Shown: one piece after another, positions 25,552-34,677 of the stretch
Layout: every line of letters starts with the position of its first letter
Position numbering within the stretch: position 1 is the first letter of the stretch
Source: VRUE01 sp033856195
GTDB taxonomy: Bacteria; Actinomycetota; Thermoleophilia; Solirubrobacterales; 70-9
Direction: 5' to 3'
Assembly (NCBI GenBank): GCA_033856195.1
Contig: JAWVFL010000002.1
Span: 62,001 to 126,000 of the forward strand
DNA: 64,000 nt
Position numbers and translations under genes: made by a program
The notes under the pieces: model-generated
The model's input: the letters and a program-made list of their open reading frames with translations, nothing else
Database searches by the model: none
What the model was told of the DNA's origin: nothing

Positions 25552-26688
25552 TTAGCCCTGCGGGCGCTTGCCCAGAGTGACCTCGACCTGCTGGCGTTCG
25601 TTGTCGCGCAGGATCTCCAGCGTCACCGTCTGCCCCGGGTTGCGGAGCGCGATGTCCTGGGCAAGATCTTCGGGCCGCACGACCGGGTGGCCGTCGATCG
25701 AGAGGATCACGTCGCCACCGGTTTCGTAGGCGTTCGCCTGGAATTTGATTTCGCTGTCGCCGCCGCGCAGGCCCGCCTTGTCGGCCGGGCCGCCGGGGAC
25801 GACTTCGGAGAGCAGGCCGCCGTGGTCGGTGTCGAGCCCCAGCTTCTCGGCGAGCTGGGGGTAGACCGCCTGGGTGGCGACCCCGATGTAGGCGTATTCG
25901 GCTTCCCCCTTCTCTTCCAGCTGGGCAACCGAGCGCTTGATCGCCGAGACCGGTACGGCGAAGCCGACACCGGAATTGGAGCCGGAATTGGTCTCGATCT
26001 GCTCGTTGATGCCGAGCACGCGGGCGCCGGCGTCGAGCAGCGGGCCGCCGGAGTTGCCTGGGTTGATCGAGGCGTCGGTCTGGATCGCTCCCTCGATCTG
26101 GAAGCGGGTCAGCGATTCGACCGAGCGATCGGTGGCGGAGATGACTCCGACCGAGAGCGATTGCTGCTCGCCGAATGGGCTGCCTATCGCCGCGACAGGC
26201 TGGCCGACGACCAGCTCGTTGTCGTCGCCGAGCTGCAGCGGGTGCAGCCTGAAGCCGTCCGGCTTCACCTCCAGCAGGGCGACGTCGGCGAAGGGGTCGA
26301 AGCCGACGATCGTGGCTGGGAGGACGTTGCGGTCGGGGAACTCGACGAAGACTTCCTTGGCCGCCTTGCGGGCGCCGGTCGATTCGTCGGTGACGACGTG
26401 AGCGTTGGTGACGATGCGACCGTCGGCATCGAGGACGAAGCCCGAGCCCTCGGCGGCACCGCCGCCGCCTTTGAAGACCGAGCGGATCGTGACCACCCCC
26501 GGCGAGGCTTCGCGGAAGACCCTCGCCGCGTCGAAGCCGTGCTCCGCCGTCTGCACGACGACCTGTGGCGCTGTTGTCTCGGTGACGGTTGCCGTCTGCG
26601 TGGCGGAATCGCCGTCGCCGTTCCCCCCACCGCATCCCGCCAGCGTGATCGCCAGCGCCGCCGCGGCCCAGAGGGTCCGCGCCCTCAC
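25552..26688 (-). CDS. HtrA/DegP-like serine protease, lipoprotein form
   Basis: 378 residues. The signal ends in a lipobox (ITLAGCGG, Cys at about 19), so the enzyme is probably lipid-anchored outside the membrane. The trypsin-like domain carries the triad His97 (TNAHVV), Asp135 (DPFADVALL) and Ser213 (GNSGGPL). A C-terminal PDZ domain follows (about 280-375: GLLSEVVPGGPADKAGLRGGD, DVILSIDGHPV). HtrA proteins degrade or refold misfolded envelope proteins. Its ATG overlaps the stop of the histidine kinase gene (ATGA), making a response regulator-kinase-protease operon like mycobacterial mprA-mprB-pepD. Confidence 0.94.
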   Translation of the reverse strand: MRARTLWAAAALAITLAGCGGGNGDGDSATQTATVTETTAPQVVVQTAEHGFDAARVFREASPGVVTIRSVFKGGGGAAEGSGFVLDADGRIVTNAHVVTDESTGARKAAKEVFVEFPDRNVLPATIVGFDPFADVALLEVKPDGFRLHPLQLGDDNELVVGQPVAAIGSPFGEQQSLSVGVISATDRSVESLTRFQIEGAIQTDASINPGNSGGPLLDAGARVLGINEQIETNSGSNSGVGFAVPVSAIKRSVAQLEEKGEAEYAYIGVATQAVYPQLAEKLGLDTDHGGLLSEVVPGGPADKAGLRGGDSEIKFQANAYETGGDVILSIDGHPVVRPEDLAQDIALRNPGQTVTLEILRDNERQQVEVTLGKRPQG

Positions 26689-27755
26689 GCTGTTGCCCTG
26701 GGCGCCGCTGTCACGGTTGGCTCGGCCACGCCCGTGCGTGAGCGCGGCAGGTCGAGCGTAAAGGCGGTGAAGCGCTTGCTGGAGGCGATCGCGACCCGGC
26801 CCTCCATGCGCTGGGAGAGCTCACGAGCGATCGCCAGGCCCAGCCCGGAGCCACCGGCCGAGTCTGCGGTGTAGAAGCGCTCGAAGATGCGGCTGTGGAC
26901 GCGGCGCGGGATGCCCGGCCCGTCGTCGGACACGGTCAGCTCTGCACGGCGGTTGACGGAGTAGGTGGTCACGGTCACCTTGGTGCCCTCGGGGGTGTGG
27001 GTGAGGGCGTTGTCGAGCAGGATACGGATGACCTGGCGCACGCGGTCGGGGTCGGCGCTGGCGATCACCGCCTCCTCGGGGGTGCGCAGCTCGAGGCGGG
27101 AGCCGCGGCGATCGGCCCGCGGACCGAACTCGCGGGCCACTTCGCGCGCCAGCGTGCCGAGGTCGACGCTGCTGCTCTTCATCGCCACGGCGCCGGCGTC
27201 GAGCTGGGAGAGGTCGAGCAGGTCGGCGGTGAGCTTGGTCAGGCGGACGATCTGTTCGCGCATCGTGTGCACGAACTCGGCCCGCTCCTCAGGGCTCGGG
27301 TCCTCGTCCTCGAGCAGTTCGACGAAGCCGCCGAGGCTGAAGATCGGCGTGCGCAGCTCGTGCGAGGCGTTGGCGATGAACTGCTTGCGGGCGCTGTCGA
27401 GCTCGGAGAGTCGCCGCTGCATCTCGTTGAAGGTGCGGGCGAGCTGGCCGAACTGGCCGACGGAGGAGATCGGAATCGGAGTTTCGAAGTTGCCGTCGGC
27501 CACTTTGCGAGCGGCGTCTTGGAGGCGGCGGATGTTGCGGCTGGCGATGTACGCGTAGTAGCTGCCACCGGCGCCGGCGAGGATTACCGCCAGCGCGCCT
27601 CCCGCGAGGATCTCGGCCTTGACTTCGCCGGACCCGCTGGCGCCACCCCCGATCGCGACCGTGTAGCCGTAGATCATCAGCGTGGTCCCGGCCGCGATGG
27701 CCACCGAGATCACGATGATCCGGTTGCCGACGCTGGTCAGCCTGAGCCGGCGCAC
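26685..27755 (-). CDS. sensor histidine kinase
   Basis: 356 residues. Two membrane segments (about 12-34 and 47-68) flank only a short extracytoplasmic loop. A HAMP linker (about 69-122) leads to HisKA with NASHELRTP (phospho-acceptor His about 131) and an HATPase domain with DPDRVRQVIRILLDNALTHTP (N box), SDDGPGIP (G1) and GGSGLGLAIARELSQ (G2). The tiny periplasmic loop suggests sensing within the membrane or through partners. It is 4 nt downstream of the response regulator and overlaps the HtrA gene. Confidence 0.96.
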   Translation of the reverse strand: MRRLRLTSVGNRIIVISVAIAAGTTLMIYGYTVAIGGGASGSGEVKAEILAGGALAVILAGAGGSYYAYIASRNIRRLQDAARKVADGNFETPIPISSVGQFGQLARTFNEMQRRLSELDSARKQFIANASHELRTPIFSLGGFVELLEDEDPSPEERAEFVHTMREQIVRLTKLTADLLDLSQLDAGAVAMKSSSVDLGTLAREVAREFGPRADRRGSRLELRTPEEAVIASADPDRVRQVIRILLDNALTHTPEGTKVTVTTYSVNRRAELTVSDDGPGIPRRVHSRIFERFYTADSAGGSGLGLAIARELSQRMEGRVAIASSKRFTAFTLDLPRSRTGVAEPTVTAAPRATA

Positions 27756-27759
27756 GGTC

Positions 27760-28455
<696 letters not shown>

Positions 28456-28531
28456 GCACAAAGCGTATCTCTGGCCAGCTTGGACAGATGTGCGAGTACC
28501 AAGTACTAAGGTTGCTGGGTAGAAAGCCGAT

Positions 28532-28720
28532 ATGAAGCGCAGAATGCAACCACGACAGTTGAAGAGCCTTGTCGAGACGGGTCATTACAAGCCCGAGCCG
28601 TCGCTGATCGCCGACGCGATGCTGCAGCGGCGCGGCGTGCGGGAACTGCTCACCAGCGAGAGCTTCATGCGAGCTGGTCGAATCCCGCCGGCTCCAGAAG
28701 CCGGCCGCCGGGCAGCCTGA
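28532..28720 (+). CDS. small FlgM-like protein
   Basis: 62 residues. The central segment LKSLVETGHYKPEPSLIADAMLQRRGVREL resembles the C-terminal sigma-binding half of FlgM-type anti-sigma factors (pattern 'i..G.Y.....iA..ml'). No flagellar genes are nearby, so the function may have diverged. The gene converges on thiL, with a 56-nt overlap of the 3' ends. GTAGAAAG lies before the ATG. An alternative ATG at 28544 is possible. The similarity is short, so I treat the family call as tentative. Confidence 0.55.
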   Translation: MKRRMQPRQLKSLVETGHYKPEPSLIADAMLQRRGVRELLTSESFMRAGRIPPAPEAGRRAA

Positions 28721-29648
28721 TCTCGACTCCCGATCCGGCGACGACCGCGCCGATCACCGTCAGCGCGGTGCCGTTTTCCGCCTCCTGCACGCGCAGCCGC
28801 GCCTCCGCGACGCGCTCGGGCGGGATGCTGGCCAGCAGCTCGTAGTCCTCACCGCCATTGAGCAGCCGCCACTGATCGCGCTTCGTGCTGGCGCTCAGCT
28901 CGATGCCGCCGGCGGCGAGCGGGATCGCCTCGGCCTCGATTCGGAGTCCGAGGCCGCTCTGCTCGGCTAGATGGCCGGCGTCGGCGCCGACGCCATCGCT
29001 GAGATCGATCATCGCCCTTGCGCCGGCGCCGGCGAGCGCCTGGCCGGCGCCAAGTCTGGGAGTGGGTTCGAGCTGGCGGGCACGCAGAGCCTCGGCCGAG
29101 TCCCGATCCAGCGTCGCGGCGAGCTGGCGATCCTCGAGTAGCTCGAGCCCGGCAGCCGCGCCACCGATCTCGCCGGTCAGCACGAGCGCATCGCCAGGTT
29201 GAGCGCCGCCGCGATGCACGAGCGCGTCGGGATCGGTCGCGTGGCCGACGACGGTGATCGCCAGGAAGAGCTCCGCGGCGCGGGTGAGGTCCCCACCGGC
29301 GAGATCGGTGCCGGCGGCGGCGGCGAGGGCCAGCATGCCGTCGAGCAGCTCGATGCACTCCTCCTCACCGAGGTCCAGGGGGATCCCGATTACGACATAG
29401 GCCTCGCCGGGCGCGGCTCCCATCGCCGCCAGGTCCGATAGCGCCGTTGCCAGCGCCTTGTGGCCGATCTGCGCCGGAGTGGCCAGCTCGCGGCGGAAGT
29501 GGACGCCGTCGACGAGGGCGTCCACCGAGGTCGCCGTCGCCCCCCCCGGGACCGCGATCGCGGCGTCGTCGCCGCTGCCGAGGCGAATACGGGAGCCCGG
29601 GGCGGGTAGCCGCTCCCGTATCCGCGCCAAGAGCTCGAACTCACCCAT
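28665..29648 (-). CDS. thiL: thiamine-monophosphate kinase
   Basis: 327 residues from the ATG at 29648. Matches ThiL: LGSGDDAAIAVPGG, SVDALVDGVHFRRE, ATALSDLAAMGAAPGEAYVVIGIP, DLAGGDLTRA, LVLTGEIGGAAAGLELL, MIDLSDGVGADAGHLAEQSG and a final NGGEDYELLASIP. It phosphorylates thiamine phosphate to the active cofactor thiamine diphosphate. It stands alone here, without other thi genes. A start nine codons upstream (29675) lies within the divergent hairpin region and is less likely. Confidence 0.95.
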   Translation of the reverse strand: MGEFELLARIRERLPAPGSRIRLGSGDDAAIAVPGGATATSVDALVDGVHFRRELATPAQIGHKALATALSDLAAMGAAPGEAYVVIGIPLDLGEEECIELLDGMLALAAAAGTDLAGGDLTRAAELFLAITVVGHATDPDALVHRGGAQPGDALVLTGEIGGAAAGLELLEDRQLAATLDRDSAEALRARQLEPTPRLGAGQALAGAGARAMIDLSDGVGADAGHLAEQSGLGLRIEAEAIPLAAGGIELSASTKRDQWRLLNGGEDYELLASIPPERVAEARLRVQEAENGTALTVIGAVVAGSGVEIRLPGGRLLEPAGFDQLA

Positions 29649-29675
29649 GCGCCCATTGTCCCTGAGCCCAACCAC

Positions 29676-29720
29676 TGAGTTCGCCTTTTTTCGCCATATG
29701 GACGAGAAAAGGCGAACTCA
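29676..29720. repeat. 14-bp inverted repeat between divergent genes
   Basis: TGAGTTCGCCTTTT (29676-29689) and its exact complement (29707-29720) flank a 17-nt centre with CATATG. It lies between the divergent starts of thiL (29648) and the membrane protein (29738), where a terminator is not expected. Possible roles are an operator or a hairpin in either leader. Confidence 0.7.
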
Positions 29721-29737
29721 CCGACCTCGTCAATAGG

Positions 29738-30832
29738 GTGGCGACCCACGTGAAGCGCCCGCAGCCCCTACTGCACCGCATCGGCGAGGCCGGCGCCAAA
29801 TTCGGCACCAAGCCGCCGCGCAGCAAACGCGTGCGATTGGCGATCCAGCTCGGCATCGCCGTCCTCGTCTTCGGCTTCCTCGTCCTCACCGTCGTCGATC
29901 AGTGGGCCGAGATCAAGGACAAGGGCGTTCATTTCCACGTCCTCTGGCTGATCCCGGCTTTCGTCATCCTGCCGATCTTCTACTCGCTCAACGCGCTCGG
30001 CTGGGACCTGATCCTGCGCTTCCTCGGCTACAAGCTGGGCGCCCGGCGCGCGCAGGTCGCCTGGGGTCAGCCGCTGCTAGCCCGCTATGTGCCCGGCAGC
30101 GTGCTTTACGTGCTCGGCCGCGTGCTGCTCTCCGAGCGGGCCGGCGTGCCGCGCCGGCTGACGATCGCCAGCATCGTCTACGAACAGGCCCTGCAGGCGA
30201 CTTCGGCGATCGTCGTTGCCGCCTACTTCCTGATCGACCATCCCGACCTGCACGGGCAGCCGCTGCGCTGGGGGGTGCTGCTGTTGATTCCGCTCTTGGT
30301 CGCGCTTCTGCACCCGCGCGTCTTCGGGCCGCTGGCCAACCGCGTGCTGCGGGCGTTCGGGCGCGAACCGCTGCCCGAGGTGATGTCGCTGCAGGGCGTG
30401 ATCGCGGTGATGGCCTTCTACGTGCTCAACTGGGGCGTGATCGCGGTGGGAATTTGGTGCGTGGCCCGTTCGGTGAGCGGCGTCTCGGCGGGCGACATCG
30501 CTGTCGCCGGCGCAGCCCAGGCCTTTGGCTATGTGGCGGCACTGGTGACCCTGGTCGCGCCGGCGGGCCTCGGCATTCGCGACGCGGCGTTTGCCTGGGC
30601 CTTCAAGGTGGCGACTCCCGGAAACAGCTTCGCCGTCGCCTCCCTGATCGCGATTGTGGTGCGCGGTGTGCTGACCGTGGTCGAGATTTTTTATGTCGGG
30701 ATCGTGACTGCTATGGGGCGGCGGGAGGGGTGGTCCATACATACCGGGGTGATTCATCCGTCTGCCGAGGAGGAAGAGGCGGCCGAGGAGGACGGACCCC
30801 CTGGCCAGACTCGCGGGCTTCGCCCGCTCTGA
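29738..30832 (+). CDS. polytopic membrane protein, lysylphosphatidylglycerol synthase TM-like
   Basis: 364 residues from a GTG at 29738 preceded by TAGGG. About eight hydrophobic segments are visible, and the protein contains conserved pieces of the UPF0104/LPG synthetase transmembrane family: WGQPLLARYVPGSVLYVLGRVLL (the 'P.k.G...' segment), SIVYEQALQATSAIVVA and VTLVAPAGLGIRDAAF. It lacks a soluble aminoacyl transferase domain. Members are flippase- or synthase-related proteins acting on membrane lipids, and a GT-C mannosyltransferase-like gene is next door. The last ~16 residues are encoded by one arm of the large hairpin at 30784-30861. Confidence 0.8.
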   Translation: MATHVKRPQPLLHRIGEAGAKFGTKPPRSKRVRLAIQLGIAVLVFGFLVLTVVDQWAEIKDKGVHFHVLWLIPAFVILPIFYSLNALGWDLILRFLGYKLGARRAQVAWGQPLLARYVPGSVLYVLGRVLLSERAGVPRRLTIASIVYEQALQATSAIVVAAYFLIDHPDLHGQPLRWGVLLLIPLLVALLHPRVFGPLANRVLRAFGREPLPEVMSLQGVIAVMAFYVLNWGVIAVGIWCVARSVSGVSAGDIAVAGAAQAFGYVAALVTLVAPAGLGIRDAAFAWAFKVATPGNSFAVASLIAIVVRGVLTVVEIFYVGIVTAMGRREGWSIHTGVIHPSAEEEEAAEEDGPPGQTRGLRPL

Positions 30833-30861
30833 GTGTCTGGCCAGGGGGTCCGTCCTCCTCG
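30784..30861. repeat. 27-bp perfect inverted repeat with inner hairpin
   Basis: The arms 30784-30810 and 30835-30861 are complementary over all 27 positions. The 24-nt centre contains a second small hairpin, GCGGGC-TTC-GCCCGC. The element lies across the 3' end of the 29738-30832 gene and ends 10 nt before the stop of the convergent gene at 30871. It could stop transcription from both sides, although there is no T tract. Confidence 0.85.
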
Positions 30862-30870
30862 ATGTCAGCG

Positions 30871-31932
30871 TCACAGCGGGATGCGGGCCCCGAGTTGATA
30901 GGCCGTTAGGGCAAGCACCAGAAGCTGCAGAGCACGGTCCCTTGTGAGAGCTGCGGCGGGCAATGGCCACAGGAGGTACCAGGGGAGGAGCCAGGCGGTG
31001 GCTAGGAGGAGACCGGTGGTCGCCCAAGCGGTGGCGCGGAGCCAGTCGTTGCCCCGGTAGGTCCAGATGAGGAGGTAGACGATCAGGGCCGCGAAGAGGG
31101 CTCCGAAGGCAATGCGGACGGCATCCCGGTCGAGGCCGGTTAGGCGAGCTGTGGTGATCGGGATGCTCATGTGGCTGGTGCGGCTTTGGTTCTCGCCGGC
31201 TAGGGCGAAGGCGTGGAGCCAGTTCCACTCGAAGGCGAGGTAGGACACCAGGACCACCAGCGCGGTCGCTGCCATCGCGCCGAGGAGAAACCGAGGGCGA
31301 CGCGGCGCCCCGAGCAGCGCGAACGGGATGGCGATTGCGGCTGTCGTCTTTGTCGCGCATGCCGCGACAAAAGCGCCGGCGCCGAGGCCCCTGCGCACGG
31401 TGAGCATGCCGGCGATGCCGAGCGTCATCAGCAGCACGGCGATGCCGTCGTTGTGAGGGCCGCCGACGACGTGGACGAGGACCAAGGGGTTGAGGGCGAC
31501 AAACGCGCCGGCGCGCAGCGGGTCGACGCCGCGGGCCGGCGCCAGGCGGGCGACGAGCAGTGCGATGGCGAGGACGGCGGACGCGGAGATCGCCTTGAGG
31601 ACGTATACGGCGACTTCGACCGGCAGCCAGGCGAGCGGGTAGGTCGCGAGGGTGAAGAGGGGACCGTAGGCGCTGGTTGCTTCGGTCCAAGTGACCTGGG
31701 AGAAGGCTGGGTCCCCCGGGGCGCTCGCCGGGGCGTGGACGTAGGGGTCGAGGCCGTGCAGGACTTCGAGGCGGGCGTAGTCGACGTAGCTGTAGACGTC
31801 GTGGGAGAGCAGTGGTGGCAGGCAGGCGAAGACGATGAGGAGGACGACGATCGATCCCCAGACCGCCCGCCGGCCCAGCCGCGGCGCCCAGACGAGCACG
31901 CCGAGGTAGGCGGCGAAGCCGGCCCAGATCAA
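30871..31932 (-). CDS. GT-C-type polyprenol-phosphate mannosyltransferase-like membrane protein
   Basis: 353 residues, start TTG at 31932 (no ATG between it and the upstream in-frame TAA). About ten membrane segments. The first large loop has SHDVYSYVDYARLEVLHGLDPYVHAPA, the acidic 'hDvysY' motif typical of MptA/MptB-like enzymes that use polyprenyl-phosphate sugars outside the membrane. Further conserved bits are GPLFTLATYPLAWLP and NPLVLVHVVGGPHNDG. It probably adds mannose or a related sugar to an envelope glycan or lipid; the acceptor is unknown. It is 30 nt downstream of the PBP gene, so the two are likely co-transcribed. Confidence 0.82.
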   Translation of the reverse strand: MIWAGFAAYLGVLVWAPRLGRRAVWGSIVVLLIVFACLPPLLSHDVYSYVDYARLEVLHGLDPYVHAPASAPGDPAFSQVTWTEATSAYGPLFTLATYPLAWLPVEVAVYVLKAISASAVLAIALLVARLAPARGVDPLRAGAFVALNPLVLVHVVGGPHNDGIAVLLMTLGIAGMLTVRRGLGAGAFVAACATKTTAAIAIPFALLGAPRRPRFLLGAMAATALVVLVSYLAFEWNWLHAFALAGENQSRTSHMSIPITTARLTGLDRDAVRIAFGALFAALIVYLLIWTYRGNDWLRATAWATTGLLLATAWLLPWYLLWPLPAAALTRDRALQLLVLALTAYQLGARIPL

Positions 31933-31962
31933 GCCGTAGGCGACCCCCGGGGAGAGGCTCAG

Positions 31963-34101
31963 TTATTCGCTCCCGGGGCCCGGCGCCGCGCCGCCGTCGA
32001 CTCCCGCCGCCGGTGGGGTAGGAGGCACCGGCGTCGGTTCCTGCCCCGCGCCGGGCGCGTAGGCGTCGGGGTTGTAGCCGCCGGTCACTTCTTCGCCGAT
32101 TTCGCGGGCGCGATCGGCTTCCTCTGCGGCCACTCCGCCTGGCCCGCTTTTGTCGCTCCGGGGCGTCGGGCCGGTGAACTGGCCGAAGAACGGCGCCCAG
32201 CTGATCGGCGTCTTCGGCTTCTCGAATTCCTCGCAGAGGACTTCGGCGCCCGAGTAGAGCGAGTGCCAGATTTCGGCCGGGAAGGTGCCACCGAAGACGG
32301 TGATCCCGTGCACGCTGGTCATTTCGATCGCGTTGGACTCGGGGTAGCCGACCCAGACGACCGTGGACAGGTTGGGCTGGTAGCCGGCGAACCAGGCGTC
32401 GGTCTCGCGATCGGTCGTGCCGGTCTTGCCGGCCTGGCCGGGGCAACCGGTGTATGCGGCAGTGCCGGTCCCTTCGGTGATGTTGTCGTGCAGGAGGCGG
32501 GTCACCTCGTAGGCGACCGCTTCGGAGACGACGCGGCGCGGCGGCGTGCGCTCAGGACGCTCGGTGCGCCCACCTGGGAAGACGACGCGCTTGACCGCGA
32601 CCGGGTCGTGGCGGATGCCGCCGGCGGCGAGGGTGGCGTAGGCATCGGCCATTTCCAGCGGCGAGACGCCGATGCGCAGGCCGCCGATGCCCTCGGCCGG
32701 GATGCCGTCGAGTGGGCTGGTGATGCCGAGCGAGTGCGCCGTTTCGGCAACCTGGCGCGGCCCGACGTCGAGGTCGAGCTGGGCGAAGACGGTGTTGTCG
32801 GAAGCCACCGTCGCCTGCTGCAGGTTGACGTTGCCGAGGTAGCCTTCGTCGGCGGTGTGGACCTCCCAGTGGCCCCACTTGGGCAGGTCGAGATCGAGCG
32901 GTTTCGAGGTGTAGTAGGTGTTGTAGGGGTCGATTCCCTGCTTGATCGCAGTCGTCAGCACGAAGGCCTTGAAGGTCGAGCCCGGCTGGCGGTGGCCCTG
33001 GGCAGCGAGGTTGAACTGGCTGGCGTCATAGCTTGTGCTGGAGACCATCGACTCGATCTCGCCATTGCTCGGGTTTATCGAGACCAGCGCCGAGGAAGGA
33101 TCGGTCGAGTAGGGCAGCGCCGAGCGCATTGCTTCCAGGCCGATTTCCTGCAGGCGGGGCTCCAGAGTCGTGTAGATCTCCAGGCCACCGTTGCGGACCG
33201 CATCGGCGCCGTAGTGCTCGATCAGCTCGTGTTCGACGTAGTCGAAGAAGAAAGGCTCGCGCTGGGCGAAGTAGGAGCCCGAGACGTTCAGCCCGAGGCC
33301 ACGCGCTTGGGCCTGTCGGGTCCGCGCCGGCGTCAGGTAGCCGAGCTTGCCCATCTTGGCCAGCACGGCGTTGCGGCGCTGCAGTGCTTCGTTTGGATGG
33401 AGGATCGGGTTGTAGTCGGTCGGCGCCTGCGGCAGGCCGGCCAGCAGCGCGGCCTGCACCAGGTTCAGCTTCCAGACCGGCCGGGAGAAGTAGATCTTTG
33501 CCGCGGCGCCGACGCCGATCGCGGTCGAGCCTTCGACCGTCCCGTATGAGGCGGTGTTGAGGTACTGGTCGAGGATCTCCTTGCGCGAGTGGTGCTCGGA
33601 GTACTCGATCGCCAGCTTCGCCTCGATGATCTTGCGTTCGAGGTCGCGCTTGGGGTTGCGCAGGCAGAGGTTGCGAACCAGCTGCTGGGTGATCGTCGAG
33701 CCGCCCTCTACGGTCTTGCCCGCTTCCAGGTTCTTGACCGCGGCGCGGAGAATGCCCTCGGGGTCGACGCCTCCGTGCTCGTAGAAGCGCTGATCCTCGA
33801 TCGCGACGGTGGCGAGCTGCAGCCGCTTGGGGATGCGCTCGATCGAGACCGGCGCGCGCGCCTCTTCGGACTCGATCAGGCCAAGCTTGCTGCCATCGCC
33901 GGCGTAGATCACCGAGTTGCCGGTGCGGTCGACCTTCTTGCAGGCCGCCAGCGAGGGGGCGTCGGCGGCGACGTCGAGCACCCATGAGGCGACCGCGAAC
34001 ACCCCGAGCACGATCACGACGAAGAGGGCGCCGCCGACCAGGGCGAGCTTGCCTCCGATTCCCCCACGCCGCCGCTGACGTCGCCGATTGCGCTGCGCCA
34101 T
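31963..34101 (-). CDS. class A penicillin-binding protein (PBP1-type)
   Basis: 712 residues. A basic cytoplasmic tail and one membrane segment (about 18-41) lead to a GT51 glycosyltransferase domain with catalytic Glu102 in AIEDQRFYEHGGVD, plus GGSTITQQLVRNL and RKIIEAKLAIEYSEHHSRKEILDQYLNTASYG. The transpeptidase domain has S-x-x-K as GSTFK (Ser about 374), ASDNTVF and GKTGTT (about 558-563). The tail is Pro/Gly-rich. It polymerises and cross-links peptidoglycan. The small MscS gene is 30 nt upstream and the GT-C gene downstream on the same strand. Confidence 0.96.
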   Translation of the reverse strand: MAQRNRRRQRRRGGIGGKLALVGGALFVVIVLGVFAVASWVLDVAADAPSLAACKKVDRTGNSVIYAGDGSKLGLIESEEARAPVSIERIPKRLQLATVAIEDQRFYEHGGVDPEGILRAAVKNLEAGKTVEGGSTITQQLVRNLCLRNPKRDLERKIIEAKLAIEYSEHHSRKEILDQYLNTASYGTVEGSTAIGVGAAAKIYFSRPVWKLNLVQAALLAGLPQAPTDYNPILHPNEALQRRNAVLAKMGKLGYLTPARTRQAQARGLGLNVSGSYFAQREPFFFDYVEHELIEHYGADAVRNGGLEIYTTLEPRLQEIGLEAMRSALPYSTDPSSALVSINPSNGEIESMVSSTSYDASQFNLAAQGHRQPGSTFKAFVLTTAIKQGIDPYNTYYTSKPLDLDLPKWGHWEVHTADEGYLGNVNLQQATVASDNTVFAQLDLDVGPRQVAETAHSLGITSPLDGIPAEGIGGLRIGVSPLEMADAYATLAAGGIRHDPVAVKRVVFPGGRTERPERTPPRRVVSEAVAYEVTRLLHDNITEGTGTAAYTGCPGQAGKTGTTDRETDAWFAGYQPNLSTVVWVGYPESNAIEMTSVHGITVFGGTFPAEIWHSLYSGAEVLCEEFEKPKTPISWAPFFGQFTGPTPRSDKSGPGGVAAEEADRAREIGEEVTGGYNPDAYAPGAGQEPTPVPPTPPAAGVDGGAAPGPGSE

Positions 34102-34131
34102 GGGCAGAGGGTACTTCCGCTCAGGCCTCGC

Positions 34132-34548
34132 TCAGGCCTGCGTGTCTTCGGTCGAGAGGTTGTGGATGATCCCTTCGACCAGCATCTGGTTGGGGATCAC
34201 GACGGTGGTCCCGTCGCCGGGGCTGATGTAGGTGTAGGAGAGGGTGATGTCGGTGACCCGGCCGTCCACATCCTCAAAGGAGATGCGGTCGCCGATCTTG
34301 ATCGGCTGCGAGACGGCGAGCTGAACGCCGGCGACCATGTTGCCGATCGTGTGCTGGGCGGCGAAGCCGACGATCGCCGCCAGCACCGCGGTCGAGGCGA
34401 GGATGCCGGTTGCCAGCCGCTTAAGCTCGGTGAACTGGCTGAGCGCGATCGCGACGAGGACGAGAAAGACGATCAGGATCAGCAGGCGGCGGAGGAAGCG
34501 CAGCCGCGTTTTGGTCGAGCGCGAGACCTGTGAGACTGCGGGCGTCAT
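34132..34548 (-). CDS. small MscS-type mechanosensitive channel
   Basis: 138 residues from the ATG at 34548. Two membrane helices: LLILIVFLVLVAIALSQF and the pore-like TAVLAAIVGFAAQHTIGNMVAGVQLAV. The MscS beta domain start follows (QPIKIGDRISFEDVDGRVTDITLSYTYI, PNQMLVEGIIHNLS). It is much shorter than full MscS (about 280 residues) and lacks the C-terminal alpha/beta cage, like other minimal homologues. Upstream in-frame codons up to 34596 lie in a repeat and are excluded. Confidence 0.85.
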   Translation of the reverse strand: MTPAVSQVSRSTKTRLRFLRRLLILIVFLVLVAIALSQFTELKRLATGILASTAVLAAIVGFAAQHTIGNMVAGVQLAVSQPIKIGDRISFEDVDGRVTDITLSYTYISPGDGTTVVIPNQMLVEGIIHNLSTEDTQA

Positions 34549-34569
34549 GGCCTGCAACTTAGAGGTGGG

Positions 34570-34677
34570 GGGCGTCGGGCAGCCCTCCCGGCTCAACTTT
34601 TTCGGTGGATCGCCGATCGCCGTCCGAGCATGAATTGCCGAAAAAGTACAAGCTGCCGGGAGGGCTGCCCGACGCCC
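34570..34677. repeat. nested inverted repeat, copy 2
   Basis: Outer arms of 23 bp are perfectly complementary (34570-34592 with 34655-34677). The core is the same as copy 1 at 22639-22748 but inverted: on the minus strand it reads GCTTGTACTTTTTCGGCAAT, then CTCGGACGGC, then CCACCGAAAAAGTTGAG. Here the inner stem ACTTTTTCGG/CCGAAAAAGT is a perfect 10 bp. It again lies between divergent genes. Confidence 0.85.

Noticed and set aside
24176..26635. 819-residue minus-strand frame across treT and htrA
   Set aside because: It is an Arg-rich shadow of two well-supported genes in another frame on the same strand.
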